Part shown: piece after piece, positions 21,001-32,278 of the stretch
Layout: every line of letters begins with the position of its first letter
Numbering within the stretch: position 1 is the stretch's first letter
Source of the DNA: Symbiodinium natans
Taxonomy: Eukaryota; Sar; Dinophyceae; Suessiales; Symbiodiniaceae
Assembly: GCA_905221605.1 (NCBI GenBank)
Contig: CAJNDS010002135.1
Span: 1,059,001 to 1,123,000, forward strand
Direction of reading: 5' to 3'
DNA length: 64,000 nt
Notes under the pieces: model-generated
Database searches by the model: none
What the model was told of the DNA's origin: nothing
The model's input: the letters and a program-made list of their open reading frames with translations, nothing else
Made by a program: the position numbers and the translations under genes

Positions 21001-24000
21001 GGATTCGGTGCAGGGCCTCGCTTCTCAGCTGAGGTTTAGGGTTTAGGGTTTAGGGTTTGGGGTTTAGGGTTTAGGGTTTGGGGTTTGGGTTTAGGGTTTG
21101 GGATCGGGCTTTGGGCCCTGCATTGGTTTCTTGACAAGTTATGAGTCCTGTGTGGTCTGATACACGATGACGAACAAACTGTAGCATGTCTATCCTTAAC
21201 ACACAGGGGTTTAGGGTTTAGGGTTTAGGGTTTAGGGTTTAGGGTCTAGGGTTTAGACCCTAAACCCCAAGCCCTTTAGAAGCGCTTGATAAGTACCCCC
21301 CCCCCCCCTGGGAGCCTCTAAGCCGTCAGTTTACAGCGTCCAGGGTTAGGGTTTAACCCTAGCTCTAAACCCTAAACCCTAAACCCTAAACCCTAGCTCT
21401 AAACCCTAAGCCCTAAACCCTAGCTCTAAACCCTACACCCTAAACCCTAAAGAAATTTGGCTCCAGGCCCAGAAACTTCGTCCAGGCCCAGGAGCTTTGT
21501 GTAGGGTTTAGGGTGTATAGGGTTTAGGGTTCAGGGTGCTTCTCTTCCGCGAACTGAGGCGCTGCACTCGGGCAGCATCTACGTCGCTGGGGACACCGAA
21601 GGCACGCTGGAGCAAACCCGCTTCGGCGACTTCGACATCTTCGCCCCCCTGACGGCGTTTGGGGGGGGGGGGGAATTCAGCAGTTGAGGGTTTAGGGTTT
21701 AGGGCTTAGGGTTTAGGTCTTAGGGTTTAGGGTTTAGGGTGTAGGGTTCAGGGGAACAGTTGTGAAGCTTGGCAAATTCAGAATTCGGAACACAACTCAC
21801 ATTGTGGTTCGTCACATATGGCGGGCATCTTGAGACTCGAGACGCAACACCAGCAGCGTGGAGTCACGTATAGCTTCGGTTTGCAAGCAAGGAAACTTAC
21901 AGAGGTAGCTGGCAGAATATCTGAATGTTAAAGGTGGCACTGATCACCCTCGTGGGTCGTGAGGGCATGCACCCTAAACCCTAAACCCTAAACCCCAAAC
22001 ATTTTTGTTGTGGCTTGAAAGCAGCTGTTGGCGCTGCCCTTTCTCCAATTCCGGTCGATGTCGGACTCGCTCGCAGGATGGGGCCTAAACCGTTTTTCAA
22101 GCTTCTTCTGCGAACCGAGAACCGAAACCCTAAACCCTATTCGGCAGTATGAACACTGGAAGACTGACCATCGCCCCTAGTGTCTTCTTCCAAGGGCTTG
22201 GAAGGCTCTTTTTTCTTGGGCTCTCGCAGTTTCGGTTTAGGGTTTAGGGTGTAGGGTATATTAGAGTTCAGGGTGTAGGGTCCAGGTTTCGTTGCGTGAT
22301 GCGTCGCATATCGTGCCAACTAGAGTTTATGAATCCAAGGGTATGTTTAAGCCAATTCGTGTTCCTATTGAGTTCGTGCGGTTGCACGGGATCAGGGTTC
22401 GTTGTGCGGGTTACTTAGCCCAATCCCTAAACCCTAAACCCTAAGCCCTAAGCCCTAAACCCTAAACCTTATAAACCCTAAACCCTAAACCCTGGCCCGA
22501 CACCTTAAACCCTAAACCCTAAACCCAGAACCCGAACAACCCCCAATGTACCGAGGTAGTGAAGCTGCCCCTGGGCCACAAAATGCTATGCAGGGCTTTG
22601 GGGGTTGAAAACTTGGTAGCGCAGTAGTACCCTTTTCCCTTCTTTTGGGGGTTCAAGGTTCCCTTATAAATAACCAACCCCCCAAAAGGGTGCCCTTATC
22701 AAAGTATGGCTAGGTAGGCCCTTGGGACATTTTGTATTTTCCTTTATTGGGTTTAAAGGGATCATATTCAGGAACATTTTTCAGATGGTTTCTAAGGACC
22801 ATCCTAGATGGTTGCTGGGCTACCCGGGGGTTGAATACGTGGTAGCCCATTGGTGCCCTTTTGCGGCCCCTGTTTTGGGGTTCCACGTCCCCTTCAGAAA
22901 GTAACCAACAACAAAATTGGCACCCCGAAACCTCAAACCCTAAACCCTAAACCCTAAACCCCAAACGCTAAACCCCAAACCTAGTACTACGGTTGCTGGG
23001 CTACCAAGAATAGCTTGTCGACACCATTATACTGTGTAGGGCGCATCTTTATCGGCAGGAAGAGGCACCAACCGCTCCAAACTTGTTGCTGGCAGAGTCC
23101 CAAAATCTAAGGTTCAAAAGGGTTTGCCTAACCCTTTTGTGTTTTGGGTAGATTTGTTCAATCGTCCTTTGGGGGTCCAGGTCGGGATTACAAACAGCCC
23201 TAAACCCTAAGCCCTAAACCCTATACCCTAAGCCCTAAACCCTGGGTTTAGAGTTCTAGAAGCATTGCTTGCAGGCAGGGGTTTAGAGCACGCTTGAGGG
23301 TTTAGGGTTTTAAGGTTTAGGGTTGCGGTTTAGGTTTTTAGGGTTTAGGGTTTAGCGTTCAGGGTTCAGAGCGTAGACTCCTGTGTGTAGTCTAAGATAG
23401 ACATAGCCGGTCCAGCCCAAATCCAGAGATTTGGGTTCCGAAAATGTAAGCCCGATGTCTCATATCATCATGTTCGGTTCCGTAATCACCCAAGTGTTGC
23501 CGGTAGGCCCTTGGGATATTTGATGTTTCCCCTTATTCTTGCGTGTAGGAGGGATCATAGTTTTCGGAATCTTTTTCAGAGATGGCTTCCGCGGCCAACC
23601 TGGAGTTTAGGGTTTAGGGTTTAGGGTCTAGGGTGTGGGGTCTCTGAGTTTACGCCTCGTTCCGAGGAATGGCACGGGCGACCCGCTTTGGGTAAGCCAG
23701 CGAGGCTCTATCCACAACGACCGTGTTGGCAACCTGTCAGCAAGGTCCCGAATCCCTGAAACCCAAACCTAATCCCGAACCCTACTCTCCTAGGCAGTTA
23801 AGGGCTAAAGCTAAAGGGAGCCCTCTCATCCCTCAAGACCCTAAAGACCCCGAAGCTCAACACCCTAAACGCGCCCAAAGCCCTAAACCCTAAACCCTGA
23901 ACCCTAAACCCTAAACACGCCCAAAGCCCCCCCGCCAGTCCCTGAACTCGCTCAACGCACGTGGCCCGGCCCAGGCGACATCAAGGTGAACTCCTCTGGA

Positions 24001-27000
24001 GATGTCCGGATCTCGGGTTTAGGGTTTAGGGTTTAGGGTTTAGGGTTTAGGGTTTAGGGTTTAATTAGGGTTTAGGGTTTAGGGTTTAGGGTTTAGGAAT
24101 CAGGGTTTGGGGTTTAGGGTTTAGGGTCCTGTGGCGACTCAGGAGCCCAGTAAGGCCTAGATCTCCAGAAAATAGGGTCACTTGTTGGGATCCCTCCTTT
24201 AGGGTTTAGGGTTTAGGGTTTAGGGTTTAGGGTTTAGGGTTTAGGGTTTAGGGTATTCAGAAAGGGACCCTAATTGAGGAAACTACCCCTGGAAGGATTA
24301 GTCCCTGTCCCTAACTAGGGAGTAACTTGGGCCTGAAAGTGCTTGCCACATAGGGACGTTGGTGGCCCAAGTATATAATAGTGACGTACATGGACCCTTT
24401 AGGGTAAACCCTAATCCTAATTTGAGTTTAGGGTTGGGGGAGTGTTGGTTCCTTACCCAGACCATGGAGTCGATGTCCCTAAACCCTAAACCCTAAACCC
24501 TAAACCCTAAACCCTAAACCCTAAACCCTAAACGACCGCCCAAGTAACCTTCACCCTTGGAGACCGAATGAACCCCTGTACGACGATAGTTCCTATCAGG
24601 GTCTACGAACCATACACCGTTTAGGGAGGCAAGGGGGGGAGGCCCTACCGGAAACCCTAAACCCTAAACCCTAAACCCTAAACCCTAAACCCTAAACCCT
24701 AAACCCTAAACCCTAAACCCTAAACCCTAAACCCTAAACTACACGAAACCCTAAACCATAAACCCTATAGTCGGTCCGGGACAGGGGGGAGGGCCGAGAT
24801 CGCTCAGGGTGGAGAGAGGCCTTGTAATGGGGAGGTTCCGAAATTAGGGGGGTACCTTATGCTTTGTGGTGCTTTTACTGTAACTTTAGATCCTTAGCCT
24901 TTCTGGGGTTTTGATTGGGTTTCTAAACAAAGGCAGCTAAGCATTTTGGTTAGAGCTACCCTACTATGCGTAGCCAAGCTATGGGTCCTTACTGCAGGGG
25001 GATCCTACTATTTGGGGGACGAAATTATGGGCCCCTTTGTGCGTAAACTCCCATTTAGGATTTTGGGGTTTGGGGCTTGGGGTCTTGGTTGTTGCTTTTG
25101 TTTTGGAGGTGACAAGACATTCGGGGATGTCGGCAGCATGATTGCTATGCAGCGGCACTAGTGTTCTACATGAACAGCAGTACTATCTGTCAACCCGAGA
25201 ACATTGACACCATGATGTCATAACGGCTTTCGCAGGCTGCCTTGTTATGGGGTGTCGGGGACTTAAACCCTAAACCCTAAACCCTAAACCCTAAACCCTA
25301 AACCCTAAACCCTAAACCCTAGGGTTAAGGGCGTTTGCTTTTGCACATGGTCTCTTCTAGGCTCGGGCTTCTGGCCCCTAGGCCCACGGCAGGCTTTAGC
25401 ATTAAACTAAGGGTTCTTGCATGGTCCCGTAATATGGTCCCTTACCTTCTTTAAAGGGTTCTGTAGTGTGCCTTGAGTGATAAAGCCATCATTGCAGTCT
25501 GAGGTCTTCCTAGGATTGTGGAATCCTGATGGGAAAAAGGCTATTGCTTAGCCCTCAAATTAAATGCTAGTCCACACACACCCCGAAGCCCACGCCCCGA
25601 ACACCCTAAACCCCAAGCCCTAAACCCTCAACCCCAAACCCCAAACCCCAAACCCTAACCCTAGACCCCAATCCCTAAACCCCAAGCCCTAAACCCTAAA
25701 CCCCAGCAGGTCATCATCGTCGGATTCACCGAGGCGTCCTTAGATGGCATTCCGTGGTCCGGGGGCCACGACATCTTCGTCATGACGCCTTGCATGAACG
25801 ATGGGGTTTTAGGGTGTAGGGCTTAGGGTTTAGGGTGCTGTAAGCCTTAAACCCTAGCCACTAAGGCTCTAAGGCACCCTAAACATTCATAAACCCTACA
25901 CTTCCCCGACTTCCTGACCTCACAAGGGACAAGAGGGGTGTAAGGGAGGGGCCCCCATGCCCTAAACCCTAAGCCCTAAACCCTTGTCAGACTGAGGTCC
26001 GAGCCGGGCATGATGAACCTGTTTCTTAGGATTTAGGATTTAGGGTTTAGGGTTTAGGGTTTAGGGTTTGGGGTTTAGGGTTTAGGGATTAGGGTTAAGC
26101 CCGAAGAACTCAAAAGAACTTGTAGAATGCGCTTTTACTGGCGGCAGTGCGCAAGGGGCTTTGCTGCAAAGATTTCCGCTGACGCCGAATCCTAAACCTC
26201 ATAAGCCCTCAATCCCTTCGACCCGTTGAACCTAAGCCGGTTTAGGGGGTCTAGGGTTTAGGGTTTAGGGTTTAGGGTGTATAGGGGGTGACACCCCCAA
26301 AAGCTTGGCAACCCAGTGGTACCCTTTCCCCTTTGTTGTTGGGTTCTGGGCTCCCTCATAAAGTAACCAACCCAAAACAGGGTGCCGTTTACAAGATGGG
26401 GGTTTGCGAGAAGAAGGGACCCCCCCCCAATAGAGACACCAAATAACAGGATCCCCTTATAAGGACCCCAAGAAGGTACCCCTAATTTCGGAAACCCCCC
26501 CCCCCCCCCCTAAACTCTAAACCCTAAACCCGAAACCCTAAACCCCAAACCCTAAACCCCCATATGGGTTACTGGGCTACCAAAAGCAAGACCTCAAGCC
26601 GAAACCTAAGGGCCTTGAATGCCGATGGAGCCTGGCTCTGGACGACCCAGAGAGGGACGTTCTACGAGGACACGGTGGTTGGGTTTGGGGTTTAGGGTTA
26701 AGGGTTTAGGAGGGTTTAGGGTTTAGGGGTTAGGGTTAAGGTTTAGGGTTTAGGGCTTTGGGTTCTCAGGCCCCCAGTTCTGGGGTCTTGTCAAGGCATG
26801 TTAGTTAAGGCTCCTGCAGTTGACAGTTGTTCGGAACGTTTGGGTGTCTTTTCGGGCTCGGCAAGGTTGTTGCACACGATCATCCTAAGCTCTACAATGC
26901 CTACATCGGCTCTGTAGCCCCGAACCCAAAATCTGATAAAGCCTAGGCCCGAGACCCCGAGCGTTCAGCTTCCTCCACGATTGACCCTAAACCTGCAATA

Positions 27001-30000
27001 GGCCTGAGCTCTAAACCCTAAACTCCCCCAATGGTCTTGTGGCAAGGTTCTAGAGGCTGTGATTAACCCAAACACCAGCTTTACTTGGGCTGCCAGTCGG
27101 GGTCAGGGTTTGGGTTCAGGGTTTAGGGTTTAGGGTGGTGTAGGGTTTGGGGGTTTAGGGTTGGGGTGGTCCCCTGCAGGATCATGCAACTGCTGTGCAG
27201 CTGACGGACACGGGCGACATCGTGGCGGCCTATCTCGAGCGTATGCGATAGGTGTGATAGAAACCCTCAACCCGGACTGTTCCAATCTTTGAAGCCCAAA
27301 AAGCACCCAATGTTGCAAACCTTTATCCCTCCACCCTAAACCCTTCTCCCTAAGCCCTAAACCGTAAACCCTAAACCCTAAACCCTAAACCCTAAACCCT
27401 TCTCCCTAACGCCCTAAACCCTAAACCCTTCATCCCTGAGCCCTAAAAACCTCCCTAGCGCTCGCTCTCAAAGCGAAGGTTGCTGGTGACACGAGGGGCT
27501 CATTGGATGGCCATACGAATGCCGGTGGCCGAGCTGCTATTGGCAGTATAGGGTTTAGGGTTTAGGGTTGAGGGTTTAGGGTTTAGGGTGGGGTTTAGGG
27601 TGGGGTTTAGGGTTTAGGGCCCTCAGCCCGAAACGCGGAACCCTGATAGGTGGGCCCTGATGGGTGGGCCCCGAGGGAGAGGGTCTATAGGAACCCTTTC
27701 ATGTTCCTAAGTGACCGCTGGGCCTAGTTAGCATACCTCATAGGCCTGTGTCTTGACGGAAATACAGAGATTCGGGTTTAGGGCTGGACGTTCGTCTAGA
27801 GTTTAAGTTCTAAGGCTAGGGCTGCGATCCCTTGCGGCGGTGTGGCCTCCTCTTCGCCCCTTTCCCCAAAACCCAAACCTATCTTGCTTTTTTTTTTTTG
27901 GGGGGGGGGGAGGGGTGGGGGTGTTTTTTTTTTTTTGGGGGGGGGGGGGGGGTGGTGCCGGGCCCGGGGCGGGGGTGCGGCAGGGTTGGGGGGGGGGGGG
28001 AAGGTACATTAGTCTAAGGTTTATGTTTATTGCCTGCGCAAGACAAAGGGTCTTTGGTTCTTCTTGCAAACTTTCCAAACCCGACGTCACAAGCCCCATA
28101 GAATTATGAAGCATACTTTTACCCTTTTCCATCGCCCGCCACATCCCAGGCCACTCTGACATCTTTCTCATGAAGTTCACTGGGGGAGGATTTCGTGCTT
28201 TCTGGGTATGACAGAGCTTTGAAGTTCGAGTCTGTCAAGGGTCTCCGGGTTGAGCATGGGCAGTGTATCTTGGCAGTCTCTGCTGGCTAAGGCTGCTAAG
28301 GTATTCAGGGTTTAGGTTTCAGGGTGACAGGGTGTACTGCACTTTTCCGCCAAAAGTTGTTCCGGCTCAGCTTCGGAGGCATAACCATGGGGGCTAGATG
28401 TTGCGCCGCGCCGTCTGGAGCGGTGACAGAAGGCAAGTGTGAGCTGGTGACTCTAGAGCCCTACATGACACCCCACAAACGAGTTGCAAGAGGGTCCCAA
28501 AATCATGCTCCACAACGCTTTGTAGATTCGCCTTAAGAACTCCCCTGGCCCTATCCAGTAAGCTCTAAACTCCTCCTCTCAGCTCCAGGGCGTCAGCTCT
28601 CCTCAGCTTCGTCCCTTTTGTTGGGCCCGTTGCTGGTAGCTAGGAGCAAGAAGTGATGGGCTTGTGCGCGGCTCCCTACACGACTACTATTTGCTTAAGA
28701 ACCCCTCCTAAAATCAAACATAGTAATCCCTATAGTACCCTTGCAAGGGAGAATCTTTTTAGTTTTCTTGGGGGGTTCTTAAGCAATTCGCAGACGATGG
28801 CTTCGTCGATGTGCGCATCATGAAGCCGGCAACACCGAAGCTCTGCAGGTCAGTGGCTCCTGCAGCCCTAGACCCCCAAACCCGAAAAGTCCCAGAACCA
28901 GCACATGCAGAAGCACCAGCCCCCTACACCCTAAACCCTCAACCCTCAACCCTCAACCCTAAACCCTAAACCCTAAAACCGAAACCCCGTCTTCAGGAGA
29001 TTGGCTTTGGACCCGCCAGCGTGGGTCGGGGGGTGGAGATATCGCTGCGGCGTTGCAGCTCGCGGTCCCTGGGCACAGAATGCTGGGGTTTAGGGTTTAG
29101 GGTTTAGGGTTTAGGGTTTAGGGCTTCGGGTTTAGGGGTGGAGGGGATATTCTGGGTTCACTTCGGTTTCGTAGGACAGCAAGGGGGCCCCAAACCCTGC
29201 ACAGCCCTCAGCCCTAAATCCCAAAGCCCTAAACCCGTGCTATAGCAGCTGAACCCTAAACCCGAAACCCTAAACCCTAAATAGCAACTAAACCCTTCCC
29301 CTTTTGTCAACGGCTCCTTTCCAGGGCGACAACTTCGTCCTCGCGGGTTACACCGATCCTTGTCTTCTCCTAAGGGAATGCAGGTAGTAAGTTCGGGTTT
29401 AGGGTTCAGTTTGAGTTTAGGCTTAAGTGTTTAGTGTTTAGGGTTTAGGGTTTAGGGTTTAGGGTTAGTTTCTTAAATGACCCCTACATTAAGCAGAAGA
29501 GGCGCAAGCCCAAAGCTCTGCCGAACCCTGTCCCCAGACCCTAAACCCTAGCCCTAAACCCTAAACCCCAGAATCCCAAAGCCCGAAGAAGAGTTTAGGG
29601 TTTAGGGTTTAGGGTTTAGGGTTTAGGGTTTAGGGTTTAGGGTTTAGGGTTTAGGGGTTGTAGGGTTTAGGGTTTTTGGGGCTTTGAGAAAGCAGAGAAC
29701 CTTGAGCTGCAGGCCCTATGGTTTAGGGCTTAGGACTTTACGGGGTTTGGGGGTTTTAGGGGGCTTAGGGGGTTTGCCTAAACCCTAAACCCCCAGCCCT
29801 AAACCCTAAACCTCTAAACCCCTAAACCCCTAAACCCTAAACCCTAAGCCCTAAACCCTAAACCCTCCAACACGAACACCCACCCAAAGTCCTTCAGCCC
29901 AGGGCGGGGATCTCGACGGACATGCCAACGCAGGGGGCCTCGACATGTTTGTGATGCGCCTTGATTGCCAAGAGCCTCTCGGGTTTTCGACTCTCCCTAA

Positions 30001-32239
30001 ACCCTAAACCCTAAACCCTAAACCCTAAACCCTAAACCCTAAACCCTAAACCCCAAACCCTTCCAGCTTTAGGGGCCTTATGGGGTTCAGGATTCTGACG
30101 TGTGAGCTGGGACTTGAAGCTAAACCCTACAGCCTGGAAAGAGTGTTCGTGCCTTCGTGCAGACGGAAGGCTTTCCCAACAATCTTAGCATCCAGAAACC
30201 CTAAGCTTTCTCAGTGTTGGGTGGATATCAGTTTTTCTTGATGAGCTTGGTTCAGGGGTTCAGGGTGTAGGGTTTAGTTTGTAGTCTAGGCTCATTTCAG
30301 GTGCTGGTATATGCCCCGTTATCGGAACTGTCCTTAACTTTGGGAATACGCAAAACGCGACTCCAAAACCAAACCCCTAAACCCCTAAACCCCTAAACCC
30401 CTAAATCCCTAAACCCCTAAACCCCTAAACCCCTAAGCCCCTAAACCCCTGACACCTCAACCCCAAAACCCCTAAACCCCTAAACCCCTGCCCGAAACCC
30501 CAAACCCTAAACACCTAAACCCCCAAACCCCAAACCCCGAACCCCTGAACCCTAAGCCCCCAAATGAACCCCTAAACCCAACCCCTAAACCCCTAAACCC
30601 CCACACCCCCAAACCCCCAAACCACTAAACCCCCAAACCCCCAAACCCCTAAACCCCTAAACCCCCAAACCCACAAACCCCCGAACCCCTAAACCCTAAA
30701 CCCCTAAACCCCTAGACCCCTAAACCCCTAAACCCCCAAACCCCCCAACCCCCAAACCCTTAAACCCGAAACCCTAAACCCTTCGCAAGTGCACGAAGGC
30801 AGATGGACAGCGCTGGGTCCTGGCTTTGGACCCATCAGCGCGGCTCGGCCTTCGAGGACCCCCGAGGGCGGGGAGAGACTAGGTTTAGGGTTTAGGGTTT
30901 GGGGTTTGGGGTTTGGGGTTTGGGGTTTAGGGTTTAGGATTAGGGCTTAGAGTTTAGGGTCTCCTTGAAGCTTCAAGGGACTTATGAACCCAATCATACC
31001 TGAACTTACCAACATTGCTTAACCCTGTCATGGTGCTGAAGAGGCTTCTCGGTGGGTTAGAACTTCACCTATGACTTGGATATAAGTACCCTGACCCTAA
31101 ACCCTAAACCCTAAACCCTAATCCCTGGGTTCTGAGGGGTTGCTGCAATCAGGGGCTTCTGGCAGTCGAGTTCTGAAAGCTTTGAAGCCGTTGTCCCGTG
31201 ACTTTAAACCCTCAACCCTAAACCCCATAAACCCAAGGGTTTAGGGTTCAGGGTTCAGGGTTTAGGGTTTAGGGTTTAGGGTTTAGGGTTTGGGGTTTAG
31301 GGTTTAGGGTTTAGGGTTCAAGGTTTCTAGAGGGCCCTTGCAGACGTGAGTAAACCTGAAACATCGTATGACAGTCTTAAAAATGCTCTGAACCCTGAAC
31401 CCCAATCACCCTGAAAAGCCTGGTATTTAGGACATCCCTTCCCCTAAGCCCTAAACCCTAAACCCCAAACCCTAAACCCTAAACCGGGGAACAGGTAGAG
31501 ATTAGGGGCTTCGGATCGCGTGATCCCACCACGGCATTGAGAGCTCTAGACCACCATATCGGTTCGGAAGGTACCCGAAAACCCTAAACCCCTAAATCTC
31601 TAAACCCTAAACCCCTAACCCCCTAAACCCCTAAACCTTAAACCCTAATTAAACCCTAAACCCTAAACTCTGAACCCTCAACTTGGGTTTATTGGGTTTA
31701 AGGTTGAGGGGTTTCTCGGCTGTAGAGATCCCGGTTGCCAGGATCACGGGCAGGCTCTCCTCATCACGTCAGGCTCCCTCACCGCAGCAAGGGACGTCGT
31801 CGGGAAATCTATCTCATCTCATGTTTGTGATCTTTTGGGCTTAGGGTTTAGGGTTTAGGGCTCAGGGTTTAGGGTTTAGGATTTAGGGTTTAGGGTTTAG
31901 GGTAAGGGTATTTATCTCCTTCTTTGTGTCGTTCACAGCTGTAATAGGCCGAATCCTTGAGCCTTGACAATATGACAATGAAGGATTCGCGTAGCCTTGC
32001 CAGAAATCCTGAGTTCTCATGGCCATGTGATTGGCTATCCCTTCCTTGCAGTGACAAAGCTTGCCCGTCTCAGCCTCTTCATTTCCCAAGGGTTCATTTC
32101 GAACATCATAGCGTAGCGATTTCTTTCTGATGCGATCAGTAAAAGCTCCTGCCACCCCGCTCGGAAGAACGGTTTCATTTTCGCGTTTATGGGGCAGCCC
32201 TAGCGCTTTCACAAACTTGCCTCCGCTTTCCTCCCTCCT

Positions 32240-32278
<39 letters not shown>

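Larger units (their letters stand above)
21655..23666. other. Long SBBP intron region with embedded elements
   Basis: Contents are a G run (21660-21673), TTTAGGG repeat, unique sequence and CCCTAAA patches. An island at 22141-22235 is open on plus (M-N-T-G-R-L-T-I-A-P-S-V) and on minus (P-K-K-K-E-P-S-K-P-L-E-E-D). Elements at 22616-23008 and 23507-23605 are listed separately. SBBP exons may be missing here. Confidence 0.4.

Noticed and set aside
28324-28536. 70-residue plus frame between SBBP exons
   Set aside because: No SBBP motif and no splice sites that keep the phase of the neighbouring exons.
31883-32212. 109-residue minus-strand frame inside an SBBP intron
   Set aside because: Third positions are not GC-biased, it ends in translated telomere repeat, and no motif is recognised.
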